Below are positions 41,415 to 50,089 of a DNA stretch of 64,000 nucleotides, in pieces. The notes under the pieces were generated by a model. That model saw only the letters and a program-made list of their open reading frames with translations, did not search any database and was not told the DNA's origin. Source of the DNA: Lentzea sp033794685. GTDB lineage: Bacteria > Actinomycetota > Actinomycetes > Mycobacteriales > Pseudonocardiaceae. Every line of letters begins with the position of its first letter. Position 1 is the stretch's first letter. The DNA lies in NCBI GenBank assembly GCA_033794685.1, contig JARAYZ010000006.1; one strand, written 5' to 3'. A program made the translations under genes and the position numbers.

Positions 41415-41521
41415 CGTGCGGGAATCTCGTGGCGCTGCTGATCTACTTCGTGCCGTGGCCACCGACCAGAGGCGTCATGGGCGCTGTCTTCCGCATGATG
41501 GTCGGCTGACAAGCTGAGCCC

Positions 41522-41803
41522 ATGCACTCACACCGGCCGATCTGGCACTGCCTGGCGTTCGCGGGCATCTGGTACGCCGCGATCATCCTGCTCAACCTCG
41601 TCACGGGCGGCACGGACGAAGGCGTGCTCGCGGCGACGCTCGGAGTGGTGCCGTGGCTCGGTGCCTCCGCCGCCCTGACGCGGGTCGGGCACGGCGAGAT
41701 GAAGGCGTGGCGCCTGATCCTGCTGGGGCTGCCGATCTACTTCTTCCTGCATGCGATCACCGTGGTGGTCGCCTACAGGTTCGTGGTGCCGGTCTCGGGC
41801 TAG
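41522..41803 (+). CDS. Small membrane protein, hypothetical
   Basis: 93-aa protein with three hydrophobic segments (about 10-28, 38-52, 64-88), ATG 41522. No family recognised. Ends 10 bp before the convergent apt stop. Similar in size and topology to the upstream 91-aa protein but without obvious sequence identity. Confidence 0.62.
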   Translation: MHSHRPIWHCLAFAGIWYAAIILLNLVTGGTDEGVLAATLGVVPWLGASAALTRVGHGEMKAWRLILLGLPIYFFLHAITVVVAYRFVVPVSG

Positions 41804-41812
41804 GCGGCGGGG

Positions 41813-42331
41813 CTAGACGGCCAGCAGTGCGCTGACCTCACGCCCGGCGAGCCTGGAGCGGCCGCCCAGGGCGGCGATCTCCAGCACCACCGACACACCC
41901 GTCACGATGCCGCCCGCGCGCTCCACGAGCTTGCAGGCGGCCTCGGCGGTGCCTCCGGTGGCGAGCACGTCGTCCACCACGACCACGCGCTGGCCGGGCT
42001 GGATGGCGCCGGCGGGGAGCTCCAGCGACGCGGAGCCGTACTCCAGGTCGTAGGAGACCGAGTCGGCGACGACCGGGAGCTTGCCCGGCTTGCGCAACGG
42101 CACGACGCCGTAGCGCCAGCCGTAACCCAGGGCAGCACCCAGGAGGAAGCCGCGCGCCTCGATGGCGGCGATCACCTGGGTGCTGTCGTCGATCTTGTCC
42201 TGAAGGGCGTCGACCACGGCGCGCAGGGCGTCGGGGTCGGTGAGAACCGGCGTGAAGTCCCGGAAGACGACCCCCTGCTGGGGGAAGTCCGGGACTTCAC
42301 GCATCAGTCCCAGAGCACGATCCAATTTCAA
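41813..42331 (-). CDS. apt: Adenine phosphoribosyltransferase
   Basis: 172-aa purine salvage enzyme making AMP from adenine and PRPP. Family features: REVPDFPQQGVVFRDFTPVL, IEARGFLLGAALGYG, VPLRKPGKLP flexible loop, and the PRPP-binding motif VVVVDDVLATGGTAEAA. The TTG at 42331 is chosen: it overlaps the secF stop (TTGA) and gives the normal N-terminus; the first ATG (42304) would remove part of the conserved start. Same secD-secF-apt order as in other actinobacteria, where rel follows. Confidence 0.94.
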   Translation of the reverse strand: MKLDRALGLMREVPDFPQQGVVFRDFTPVLTDPDALRAVVDALQDKIDDSTQVIAAIEARGFLLGAALGYGWRYGVVPLRKPGKLPVVADSVSYDLEYGSASLELPAGAIQPGQRVVVVDDVLATGGTAEAACKLVERAGGIVTGVSVVLEIAALGGRSRLAGREVSALLAV

Positions 42332-43482
42332 CGCTGGCGCTTCCCGGTCGGACGGCGGCGGGCGTCGCCTGCCTTGGCGGTGCGGTGGGGCACCGACGCG
42401 GCGGCGGCGTACGCCTCTTCCTTGCGCAGGTCGGCGGCGAGGGCGTCCTCGTCGACCGACTCGATGCCCGCGGCGACCTGCGGGCCCGCGGCCTTGGCGC
42501 GGCGGGCGGCCACGCGCTTGGCCTGCGCGATGTACTTCTGGTCGCGCATCTTCAGGTCCACCAGCACCGGGGTGGCGAGGAAGATCGAGGACAGGGCGCC
42601 GATGAACATGCCGACGAGCTGCACGAGCGCCAGGTCCTGCAGCGTGCCGACGCCCAGGATGCCGACGCCGACGACCAGCAGGCCGACGACCGGGAGCAAC
42701 GCGATCAACGAGGTGTTGATCGAGCGCATCAGGGTCTGGTTCAGCGCCAGGTTCGCCGCCTCGGCGTACGTGCGGCGGGTCAGGCCCAGCAGGCCTCGGG
42801 TGTTCTCCTTGACCTTGTCGAACACGACGACCGTGTCGTACAGGGAGAAGCCGAGGATCGTGAGCAGACCGATCACCGTCGCCGGCGTCACCTCGAAGCC
42901 CAGGAGCGAGTACACGCCCGCGGTGATGATGACGTCGTGGAACACGGCGACGAGCGCGCCGACGGCCATCTGCCACTCGAAGTAGAACACCAGGAAGATC
43001 GTCACCGCGACGAAGAACCAGAACAGGGCCCACAGGGCCTTGCCGCTGATCTCACCGCCCCAGGACGCCGAGACGGCGCTGTCGGAGATCGCGCCGGCAC
43101 CGCCCTGCGGCTGCAGGTCCTGTGCCAGGCCCGCCTTGAGGCCCGCGACCTCGGCGACGTTCAGGGCCGGCGACTTGAGCTGGATCGACGCGCTGGCGCC
43201 GGAACCGACGGCCTGCACGGCGGTCGGCCTCTTGCCGGGGACGGCCTTGGCGTACGCGTCCTCGACGGCGGTCGTCGAGATCGGCTGCCCGCTCGCCGAG
43301 ACCGAGGGCAGCGAGATCTTGGTGCCGCCCTTGAAGTCGATGCCGAGGTTGAAGCCGTTGAACACCATCGAGCCGATGCAGACCAGCAGGATGATGGCGG
43401 AGACGATGTACCAGCGAACGCGCTTGCCGACGATGTCGAAGGCGCCGTTGCCCACGTAAAGGCGCGAGAACACGCTGCTCAT
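42328..43482 (-). CDS. secF: Protein translocase subunit SecF
   Basis: 384-aa membrane component of SecDF, which uses the proton motive force to help pull proteins out of SecYEG. First helix, then the periplasmic domain beginning with the D1-like GFNLGIDFKGGTKI, and five C-terminal helices with SLYDTVVVFDKVKENTR, which holds the conserved Asp residues of proton transfer, and LMRSINTSLIALLPVVGL. The C-terminal cytoplasmic tail is basic. ATG 43482 one base after the secD stop. Confidence 0.96.
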   Translation of the reverse strand: MSSVFSRLYVGNGAFDIVGKRVRWYIVSAIILLVCIGSMVFNGFNLGIDFKGGTKISLPSVSASGQPISTTAVEDAYAKAVPGKRPTAVQAVGSGASASIQLKSPALNVAEVAGLKAGLAQDLQPQGGAGAISDSAVSASWGGEISGKALWALFWFFVAVTIFLVFYFEWQMAVGALVAVFHDVIITAGVYSLLGFEVTPATVIGLLTILGFSLYDTVVVFDKVKENTRGLLGLTRRTYAEAANLALNQTLMRSINTSLIALLPVVGLLVVGVGILGVGTLQDLALVQLVGMFIGALSSIFLATPVLVDLKMRDQKYIAQAKRVAARRAKAAGPQVAAGIESVDEDALAADLRKEEAYAAAASVPHRTAKAGDARRRPTGKRQR

Positions 43483-43483
43483 G

Positions 43484-45268
43484 TCAGGCCTCCTTCACGG
43501 CGGTGGTCTTGCCGGTCGTGGTCGCGCGGTGTGCGGCGCCCTCGCGGGCGGCACCCCCGAGGCCCGACAGGCTCGAGTTGGACAGGAGCTTGGACTTCGA
43601 CGCGATCGCGACCAGCGGGTGCGTCACGAGGAACACGACCACGAGGTCGAGGACCGTCGACATGCCCAGGGTGAACGCGAAGCCCTTCACCTGGCCGACC
43701 GCGATGACGTACAGCACGGCGGCGGCGATGAAGCTGACCGCGTCGGCGGAGAGGATCGTGCGTCGCGAACGGACCCATGCGCGTGGCACGGCCGAACGGA
43801 ACGTGCGGCCCTCACGCACCTCGTCCTTCAATCGTTCGAAGAAGACGATGAACGAGTCCGCTGTGATACCGATGGCGACGATGAACCCGGCGATGCCGGC
43901 GAGGTCGAGCGTGAACCCGATGACGCGGCCGAGCAGGACCAGCACCGCGTAGATGACGACCGCGGACAGCACCAGCGACAGGATCGTCAGGATGCCGAGC
44001 AGGCGGTAGTAGAACAGGCAGTAGACGAAGACCAGAGCGAGGCCGATGCCGCCGGCGATGAGGCCCGCCTTGAGCGACTGCAGGCCGAGCGTCGGGGACA
44101 CCGTCTGCGCCTCGGACGAGTCGAAGGACAGCGGCAGCGCGCCGTACTTCAGCGTGTTCGCGAGGTTCTGGGCTTCCTTCAGCGTGAACTTGCCGCTGAT
44201 CTCGGTGGAACCACCCGAGATGGCCGACTGGATGGTCGGCGCGGACATGACCTCGCCGTCGAGCACGACCGCGACGGCCTGCTGGACGTTGGCCGCGGTG
44301 AACGAGCCCCACTTCGTGCCGCCCTCGGACTTGAAGTCCAGGTTGACGACGTAGCCGGTGCCGTTCGGGTTGTTGTTCGCGGCGGCGTTGCTGATGTCCT
44401 CACCGGTCAGGCGGGAGTAGTTCGTGTAGTCGTCGGCCTTGGTCTGGGTGTCCTCCTTGGGAGGGTTGACCGGGGCCAGCGTGTACTTGAACTCGCCCTT
44501 CTCGTCACACGTGACGAGAGGCTTGTCCAGGTCGTCGTTGCCGCGCAGCGGGTCTGCCTTCGTGCAGTCGAGCATGAGCGCGGCCTGCTGCAGGATCTGC
44601 GGGTCCGTGGCCTGGCGGAGCGCCTTCGCCTCCTGGATCTCCTTCGCGACCTTCGGGTCGATGTTGGAGGGGGCGGGCGGCGTGCTCGGCGCGGGGCTGG
44701 ACGGCGCGGTGCTGCTCGACGGCGGCGCGCTGGACGGCTGCGCGGCCAGGTTCGGCGCGGGGCGGCCCTGCGGGGCACCGCTCGAGGGCGGCGGCGTGCC
44801 GGCGCTCTGGCTCGTCGGCGCTGACGGCGGCGTGCTCGCGGTGCCGGACGGCGGGGTGCTCGTCTGGGGCTGCGGCACGGCACCGGCCGGGACCGGCTGG
44901 CCGATGACCTTGCGGAACGCGAGGCGGGCGGTCTGGCCGAGGCCCTTCGCGCCTTCGCTGTCCGCGCCCGGGACCGTGATCACCAGGTTGTTGCCGTCTC
45001 GCACGACCTCGGCACCGGAGACGCCGAGACCGTTCACGCGGACCTCGATGAGGTCACGTGCGCGGTTGAGCGCCTCCTCGCTGGGTTGGGCTCCGTCTTC
45101 CTGACGTGCGGTCAGTGTGACGAGCGTGCCACCCTGCAGGTCGATTCCGAGCTTGGGTTTGGCCGAACCGTTCCCGGTCAAGAAGACCAGGGCGTAGAGC
45201 GCGACCACGATGAGGACAAAACTCGCCAAATACTTCGCAGGGCGAATTTGCCCGGCCGGAGGTGCCAC
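43484..45268 (-). CDS. secD: Protein translocase subunit SecD
   Basis: 594-aa SecD. N-terminal helix (YLASFVLIVVALYALVFL), periplasmic P1 head with LGIDLQGGTLVTLTA and RVNGLGVSGAEV, a low-complexity Pro/Ser/Thr stretch about 130-205 typical of actinobacteria, LDGEVMSAPTIQSAISGG, then five helices with the proton-path region AGIAGFIVAIGITADSFIVF. GTG 45268. Forms a complex with SecF and YajC encoded on either side. The low-complexity insert lies in the extracytoplasmic domain. Confidence 0.96.
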   Translation of the reverse strand: MAPPAGQIRPAKYLASFVLIVVALYALVFLTGNGSAKPKLGIDLQGGTLVTLTARQEDGAQPSEEALNRARDLIEVRVNGLGVSGAEVVRDGNNLVITVPGADSEGAKGLGQTARLAFRKVIGQPVPAGAVPQPQTSTPPSGTASTPPSAPTSQSAGTPPPSSGAPQGRPAPNLAAQPSSAPPSSSTAPSSPAPSTPPAPSNIDPKVAKEIQEAKALRQATDPQILQQAALMLDCTKADPLRGNDDLDKPLVTCDEKGEFKYTLAPVNPPKEDTQTKADDYTNYSRLTGEDISNAAANNNPNGTGYVVNLDFKSEGGTKWGSFTAANVQQAVAVVLDGEVMSAPTIQSAISGGSTEISGKFTLKEAQNLANTLKYGALPLSFDSSEAQTVSPTLGLQSLKAGLIAGGIGLALVFVYCLFYYRLLGILTILSLVLSAVVIYAVLVLLGRVIGFTLDLAGIAGFIVAIGITADSFIVFFERLKDEVREGRTFRSAVPRAWVRSRRTILSADAVSFIAAAVLYVIAVGQVKGFAFTLGMSTVLDLVVVFLVTHPLVAIASKSKLLSNSSLSGLGGAAREGAAHRATTTGKTTAVKEA

Positions 45269-45332
45269 GATCCGTCCGTCTCCTAGTAGCGATGGTTTAC
45301 GAGCGCGCAGCGTAACGCGCGCCAGGTGAGCT

Positions 45333-45390
45333 GCGCGTCACTACCTGGAGTTGGCGGTGTTCACAGTTGCCAACTCCAGGTGTCACGCGC
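45333..45390. promoter_or_regulatory. Large hairpin between yajC and secD
   Basis: Perfect 13-bp inverted repeat ACCTGGAGTTGGC (45343-45355) with 45369-45381, 13-nt loop, extended by GCGCGT/ACGCGC (45333-45338 with 45385-45390) after a small internal loop. It lies 7 bp past the yajC stop and 65 bp before secD. It could be a terminator or attenuator that sets the YajC:SecDF ratio, or protect the mRNA end. Confidence 0.6.
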
Positions 45391-45397
45391 CAGTTCG

Positions 45398-45772
45398 TTA
45401 CTTCTTGGCGCTGTGGTCCAGGGGCTCTGCGACCTGTGCGGTGGTCGCGGGCACCTCTTCCTCGACGTCGTCATCGGACTTCTCGACAACGGCCTCGTCG
45501 GTCTCGGCGACCTTCTCGCGAATGGCGGCACGCAACCAGCGCGTGACGACACCCTCGGAGATCTCGATGTCGATGGTGGTGTCGTGGCTCGCGTCGGCAA
45601 CGGTGCCGTACAGGCCTGACGTCGTCATCACCTTGTCGCCAGGAGCGAGCGAGTCCTGCAGGTTCTTCTGCTCGGCCATCGCCCGCTTCTGCTTGCGCGC
45701 GCTGAGGAACAGCGGCACCGCCAGCAGAACCAGAAGCAACGGGAACATCAAAGACGAAAGGTTGCCCATCAT
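45398..45772 (-). CDS. yajC: Sec translocon accessory protein YajC
   Basis: 124-aa single-pass membrane protein of the SecDF-YajC complex. N-terminal helix (SSLMFPLLLVLLAVPLFLSA), then RKQKRAMAEQ and the conserved LAPGDKVMTTSGLYGTVA domain, and an acidic C-terminal tail. Two adjacent ATG codons (45772 and 45769) are possible; GGAG spacing favours the second slightly. First gene of the yajC-secD-secF-apt unit, 70 bp after ruvB. Confidence 0.93.
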   Translation of the reverse strand: MMGNLSSLMFPLLLVLLAVPLFLSARKQKRAMAEQKNLQDSLAPGDKVMTTSGLYGTVADASHDTTIDIEISEGVVTRWLRAAIREKVAETDEAVVEKSDDDVEEEVPATTAQVAEPLDHSAKK

Positions 45773-45784
45773 TCTCCGATCAGG

Positions 45785-45817
45785 TGGACATGCCTCGACG
45801 CACGTCCGATATGTCCA
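45785..45817. repeat. Inverted repeat between ruvB and yajC
   Basis: 7-bp inverted repeat TGGACAT/ATGTCCA with a 19-nt centre, in the 69-bp gap between the ruvB stop and the yajC start. Could be a weak terminator for ruvCAB or an operator for yajC; not strong enough to decide. Confidence 0.3.
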
Positions 45818-45841
45818 GGTGCTTTCACCGATTGTGCCAGG

Positions 45842-46855
45842 TCACCACAGTTGATCACCGGCGGGCGGCTCCAGCCCCAGGTGGTACCACGCTGCCGGCG
45901 TCGCCACTCGGCCTCGCGGTGTCCGGGCCAGCATGCCAGCCCGCACCAAATACGGTTCGCACACCTCTTCCACGGTGGTCGGTTCCTCACCGACCGCGAC
46001 CGCGAGGGTGGCGACGCCCACGGGGCCGCCGTTGAAGCTCTTGACCAGCGCGTTCAGCACCGCGCGGTCGAGCCGGTCGAGACCCAGTTCGTCGACGTCG
46101 TAGACGACCAGGGCCTGCTTCGCGATGTCCTCCGTCACGCGGCCGTCTGCCCTGACCTCGGCGAAGTCGCGGACGCGGCGCAGCAATCGGTTCGCGATGC
46201 GGGGGGTGCCCCTGGACCGGCCGGCGATCTCGATGGCGGCGTCCTCGGCGATGTCGACGCCGAGGATCTTCGCGCTGCGCTTCACGATGAGGTCGAGCTC
46301 GGCGGCGGTGTAGAACTCCATGTGGCCGGTGAAGCCGAAGCGGTCCCGCAGCGGCCCTGTGAGCGCGCCGGACCTGGTCGTGGCTCCGACCAGCGTGAAC
46401 GGCGCGATGTCGAGCGGGATGCTGGTCGCGCCGGGGCCTTTGCCGACCATCACGTCGACGCGGAAGTCCTCCATCGCGAGGTAGAGCATCTCCTCCGCCG
46501 GCCGGGCCATGCGGTGGATCTCGTCGATGAACAGGACGTCGCCCTCGACCAGGTTCGACAGCATCGACGCGAGGTCGCCCGCACGTTCGAGCGCCGGGCC
46601 GCTGGTGATGCGGATGGCGGCGCCGAGCTCCTTGGCGATGATCATCGCGAGGGACGTCTTGCCCAGGCCGGGAGGGCCGCTGAGCAGGACGTGGTCCGGG
46701 GCCGCACCGCGGCGCATGGCACCGTGCAGGACGAGTTCGAGCTGTTCGCGGACGCGCTGCTGGCCGACGAACTCGTGCAGGTCGGCGGGACGCAGGCTGG
46801 TCTCGAGGTCGCGCTCGGCGGGCGCGACGTACGGACTGAGCTCGTCCTCCATCAC
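45842..46855 (-). CDS. ruvB: Holliday junction helicase motor subunit RuvB
   Basis: 337-aa AAA+ ATPase driving branch migration at Holliday junctions with RuvA. Walker A LLSGPPGLGKTSLAMI, Walker B VLFIDEIHRM, sensor 1 VGATTRSGALTGPLRDRFG with the arginine finger, and C-terminal winged helix (GLEPPAGDQ region and RTPRGRVATPAAWYHLG). GTG 46855 forms a GTGA overlap with ruvA. Expected to be SOS-induced through the LexA box upstream of ruvC. Confidence 0.97.
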   Translation of the reverse strand: MMEDELSPYVAPAERDLETSLRPADLHEFVGQQRVREQLELVLHGAMRRGAAPDHVLLSGPPGLGKTSLAMIIAKELGAAIRITSGPALERAGDLASMLSNLVEGDVLFIDEIHRMARPAEEMLYLAMEDFRVDVMVGKGPGATSIPLDIAPFTLVGATTRSGALTGPLRDRFGFTGHMEFYTAAELDLIVKRSAKILGVDIAEDAAIEIAGRSRGTPRIANRLLRRVRDFAEVRADGRVTEDIAKQALVVYDVDELGLDRLDRAVLNALVKSFNGGPVGVATLAVAVGEEPTTVEEVCEPYLVRAGMLARTPRGRVATPAAWYHLGLEPPAGDQLW

Positions 46856-47433
46856 TTGCGCCCCAAGGTCGCGAGCGCCCGGCGCAGGACGGCGGACGTG
46901 GACTGCTCGGGGTTGTCGGCCAGCACGCTGTCGACCGTGGACTCCGCGGACTTGGCCGGGAAGCCCAGGCCGAGGAGCGCCTCGACGACGTGGTCACGCG
47001 TCTGGCTGTGCGCGGGCGTCGTGGGCGCGGCGAGCTGACCGACCTTGTCGCGCAGCTCGATGATGAGGCGTTCGGCGCCCTTCTTGCCGATGCCCGGGAC
47101 CTGGGTGAGCACGGTGATGTTGCCCTCGGCGAGCGCGTGGCGCAGCTTGTCCGGCTCCAGCACCGCGAGGGTGGCCAGCGCGATCCGCGGGCCGATGCCG
47201 CTGACGGTCTGCAGCAGGCCGAACAGCTCGCGGGCCTCGGCGTCGGCGAACCCGAACAGGGTGAGGCTGTCCTCGCGGACGATCAGGGTGGTGGCGAGGC
47301 TCGCCTCCTCGCCGCGGCGCAGGGTGGCGAGGGTGGTCGGGGTCATCTGGACGGCGAACCCGACACCGCCCACCTCGACGACGGCGTGGTCGAGGCCGAC
47401 GTGCTGCACCTGGCCGCGCAGTGACGAGATCAC
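46852..47433 (-). CDS. ruvA: Holliday junction DNA-binding subunit RuvA
   Basis: 193-aa RuvA. Domain I OB fold (MISSLRGQVQHVGLDHAVVE), domain II helix-hairpin-helix motifs (LLQTVSGIGPRIALATL and LTQVPGIGKKGAERLIIEL), flexible linker, and domain III that contacts RuvB (VVEALLGLGFPAKSAESTVD). GTG start at 47433, 30 bp after the ruvC stop. Confidence 0.96.
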   Translation of the reverse strand: MISSLRGQVQHVGLDHAVVEVGGVGFAVQMTPTTLATLRRGEEASLATTLIVREDSLTLFGFADAEARELFGLLQTVSGIGPRIALATLAVLEPDKLRHALAEGNITVLTQVPGIGKKGAERLIIELRDKVGQLAAPTTPAHSQTRDHVVEALLGLGFPAKSAESTVDSVLADNPEQSTSAVLRRALATLGRK

Positions 47434-47463
47434 CTTGTTCCTCCGGACTTCACGATCTGGACG

Positions 47464-48030
47464 TTAGTTGCTGCGCCTGGCCGCTTCGGCCAGCTTCGCC
47501 TTGTGCACGCGGGCCAACTCCGCCGCTTTCGCCTGCGCTTCCTCCAGGCGGCTGCGCATCGGCGCGCGCCAGTGGTGGCAGATCGCGATCGCCAGCGCGT
47601 CCGCCGCGTCGGCCGGCTTCGGCGCGACCTTCAGGCCGAGCAGCTTCGTCACCATGGCGGTCACCTGCGCCTTGTCCGCGCGACCCGAACCGGTGACGGC
47701 GGCCTTCACCTCGGACGGCGTGTGGAACTCGACCGGCAGGCCTCGTTGCGCGGCAGCGAGAGCGACTACGCCCGATGCCTGCGCGACCCCCATCGCGGTG
47801 CGGACGTTGTGTTGCGCGAAGACCCGTTCGATCGCGACGACCTGAGGTTCGTAACGGTCCAGCCACACGCAGAGGCCGTCGTACAGCTCATGGAGGCGCA
47901 CGGACAGCGGAGCGTCAACGGGCGTGCGGAGGACGTCGACGGCCACGGCGCGCACGACCCGGCCCGGCCCGCCGTCGACGACGCCGAAGCCGCACCTGGT
48001 CAGACCGGGGTCGACCCCGAACACCCGCAC
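47464..48030 (-). CDS. ruvC: Holliday junction resolvase RuvC
   Basis: 188-aa RNase H-like endonuclease cutting Holliday junctions. Catalytic acids: Asp7 in VFGVDPGLTRCGFG, Glu in VAIERVFAQHN, and the pair in KPADAADALAIAICH. GTG 48030 is chosen: GGGGAGC lies just upstream and the N-terminus starts right at the first catalytic strand. First gene of ruvCAB, controlled by the LexA box at 48052-48065. Confidence 0.96.
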   Translation of the reverse strand: MRVFGVDPGLTRCGFGVVDGGPGRVVRAVAVDVLRTPVDAPLSVRLHELYDGLCVWLDRYEPQVVAIERVFAQHNVRTAMGVAQASGVVALAAAQRGLPVEFHTPSEVKAAVTGSGRADKAQVTAMVTKLLGLKVAPKPADAADALAIAICHHWRAPMRSRLEEAQAKAAELARVHKAKLAEAARRSN

Positions 48031-48051
48031 GACAGCTCCCCGGATCGCGAA

Positions 48052-48065
48052 CGAACAACAGTTCG
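48052..48065. promoter_or_regulatory. LexA (SOS) box upstream of ruvC
   Basis: CGAACAACAGTTCG: both 5-bp half-sites of the LexA consensus (CGAAC-N4-GTTCG) are intact, 21 bp upstream of the ruvC start. The central four bases do not fit RNRY perfectly. SOS control of ruv genes is established in related bacteria. Confidence 0.8.
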
Positions 48066-48166
48066 AACCATATCCGGTGCACCTATAGGTGACTCGCACC
48101 GACACGGTTCGACAAGTCCACTCCGGCGTTACTACGGTGGTCGGGTTTCGATCACGGGAGTCGCGG

Positions 48167-49651
48167 GTGAAGAGGTTCTGGGTCGTTGCGGGATGCGTCG
48201 GCACCTGCATGGCGATCGCCATCCTCACCGCACTGACCGCACCGCGCGATATCGGTATCGCAATCGACAAGGTCGTCCAGCTGCTGTTCGCCGTCGCCGC
48301 TCTCGTGGTCTATGCGGGCAAACGCGACCGGTGGATGACCGCGGCGATGATCAGCCTCGTGATCGGGCTGTCCGCGTGGATCTGGGGCCAGCAGATCATG
48401 GGCGTGCAGCTGCCGTCGTCGACGATCGCGCCGCTCGGGTTCACGATGGTGCCGGTCCTCTGCCTGGCCGCGGTCGTCGTGAAGGCGCAGAAACGGCGTG
48501 CCGACGACCTGCTGCCGAACTACCGCAGCCGCACGGTGGTCGTGCTCGACGGGCTGATCGTGATCGGGTCGCTGTTCGTGCTGACGTGGGTGTCGGCGCT
48601 CGAGTCGCTGAGCCGTGCGTGGGCCACGGAGGGTCCCGGGTTCGCCACCGTCGTCGCGCATCCCGCCGCGTACCTCGTGCTGCTCGTGGCGATCGTGGTG
48701 ATGTCGTGGACGCATCAGGCCGTGCGTCAGTGGCCGATGCTCTTTCTCGCGTTGGCCGGTATCGCGCAGTCGTCGTCGGGCTGGGTGTTCGCGTTCTACA
48801 TCTCCAAGGGCAACACGGCGATCCCGGCGACCGCGGACATCGGGTTCATGCTGTGCCCGGCGTTCTTCCTGCTGAGCGCGCTGGCTCCGGTGCGCAACCT
48901 CGACCCCACGCCCGGACGCATGCGCACGGCCGACATGCTGCACCTGCTCGTGCCGTACCTGCCGCTCGCGATCACCGGCCTGTTCGTCATCTGGAACACC
49001 GCGACCGGCGGCCGGCTCAACCCGGTCGAGATCTACGTCGGGCTGTTGGTGATGTGTCTCGTGATCGTGCGTCAGCTGGTCACGATGATGGACAACGTCC
49101 GGCTGATGGACCAGCTGCGCGTCTCTCGTGAACAGCTACGGCACGAGGCGACGCACGACCCGTTGACCGGTGTCGCGAACCGCTCGCTCTTCCGCGAACG
49201 GCTGGAGCGCGCGCTGGCGGTTCGTGACCGCTCCAGGCCGTTGATCCTGCTGTTCATCGACGTGGACGGCTTCAAGGCCGTCAACGACAACAACGGGCAC
49301 GCCGAGGGCGACATCGTCCTGCGCAACGTCGCCGCACGGTTGCAGAACAACGTCCGCGACGAGGACGTCGTGGCGCGGCTCGGCGGCGACGAGTTCGGCG
49401 TGCTGGTCGACGGCGGCGACGCCGACGAGGTCGGCGGCCGGCTGCTGACGGCGCTGGGACATCCGCACGAGGTGCTCGGCCGGGTGCACCGGGTGCACGC
49501 CAGCATCGGTGTGGCACAACGGTTCTTGTACGATCCCATGATCACCGCCGACGACGTGCTCGGGGCCGCGGACGCCGCGATGTACACGGCGAAGCGGCTC
49601 GGCAAGGGCATGGTCGTCGTGCACGGTTCACCGCTTCCGGAGATGACGTGA
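48167..49651 (+). CDS. Membrane diguanylate cyclase (GGDEF) with I-site
   Basis: 494-aa protein: about eight transmembrane helices over residues 1-310, a short coiled linker (MMDNVRLMDQLRVSREQLRH), then a GGDEF domain. The active loop reads ARLGGDEFGVLVDG, intact, and the inhibitory I-site RxxD (RDED) lies five residues before it, so product inhibition by c-di-GMP is expected. DPLTGVANRSLFRERL and FIDVDGFKAVNDNNGH are also present. GTG 48167 follows GGGAG with good spacing. Divergent from ruvC, coupled by GTGA to the cupin gene. Signal unknown. Confidence 0.92.
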   Translation: MKRFWVVAGCVGTCMAIAILTALTAPRDIGIAIDKVVQLLFAVAALVVYAGKRDRWMTAAMISLVIGLSAWIWGQQIMGVQLPSSTIAPLGFTMVPVLCLAAVVVKAQKRRADDLLPNYRSRTVVVLDGLIVIGSLFVLTWVSALESLSRAWATEGPGFATVVAHPAAYLVLLVAIVVMSWTHQAVRQWPMLFLALAGIAQSSSGWVFAFYISKGNTAIPATADIGFMLCPAFFLLSALAPVRNLDPTPGRMRTADMLHLLVPYLPLAITGLFVIWNTATGGRLNPVEIYVGLLVMCLVIVRQLVTMMDNVRLMDQLRVSREQLRHEATHDPLTGVANRSLFRERLERALAVRDRSRPLILLFIDVDGFKAVNDNNGHAEGDIVLRNVAARLQNNVRDEDVVARLGGDEFGVLVDGGDADEVGGRLLTALGHPHEVLGRVHRVHASIGVAQRFLYDPMITADDVLGAADAAMYTAKRLGKGMVVVHGSPLPEMT

Positions 49652-50079
49652 CCCCTGAGCAGTTGATTTCCTCGCTGGGCATGCAGGAACTCCCCGTCGA
49701 GGGCGGGTACTTCGCGCAGACGCACCGGTCGGAGGAGGCGTCCGCGATCGCGTACCTGTTGCGCCGCCCGGACTTCTCCGGCATGCACGTGCTGAAGCAC
49801 CTGGAGATCTACCACTTCCACGCCGGGTCGCCGTTGCGGATGGTGCTGCTGCACCCGGACGGTTCGGCCACCGAGCCGGTGCTGAGCGCGTCGAACCCGC
49901 AGGTCGTGGTGCCCGCGGGCGTGTGGCAGGGCAGCACTCCGGCGGGCGACTGGTCGTTGGTCGGGACGGTGGTCGTGCCGCCGTACACCGATGACGTCGT
50001 GGAGTTCGGGCACGCGGACGACCTGTGCGCGCGTTATCCCTCCCACGCTTCGGTGATCAGGCCTCTGTGCAGGTTCTAG
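49648..50079 (+). CDS. Cupin_5 (DUF985) family protein
   Basis: 143-aa beta-barrel protein of the DUF985/cupin_5 family: LPVEGGYFAQTHRS, the metal-ligand stretch LKHLEIYHFHAGSPLRMVLL, VVPAGVWQGSTPAGDWSLVG, and FEFGHADDL-like end (VVEFGHADDLCARYPSH). GTG 49648 overlaps the diguanylate cyclase stop (GTGA). Function unknown; possibly a sugar-epimerase-like binding protein. Confidence 0.88.
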   Translation: MTPEQLISSLGMQELPVEGGYFAQTHRSEEASAIAYLLRRPDFSGMHVLKHLEIYHFHAGSPLRMVLLHPDGSATEPVLSASNPQVVVPAGVWQGSTPAGDWSLVGTVVVPPYTDDVVEFGHADDLCARYPSHASVIRPLCRF

Positions 50080-50089
50080 GATCTTCGGA

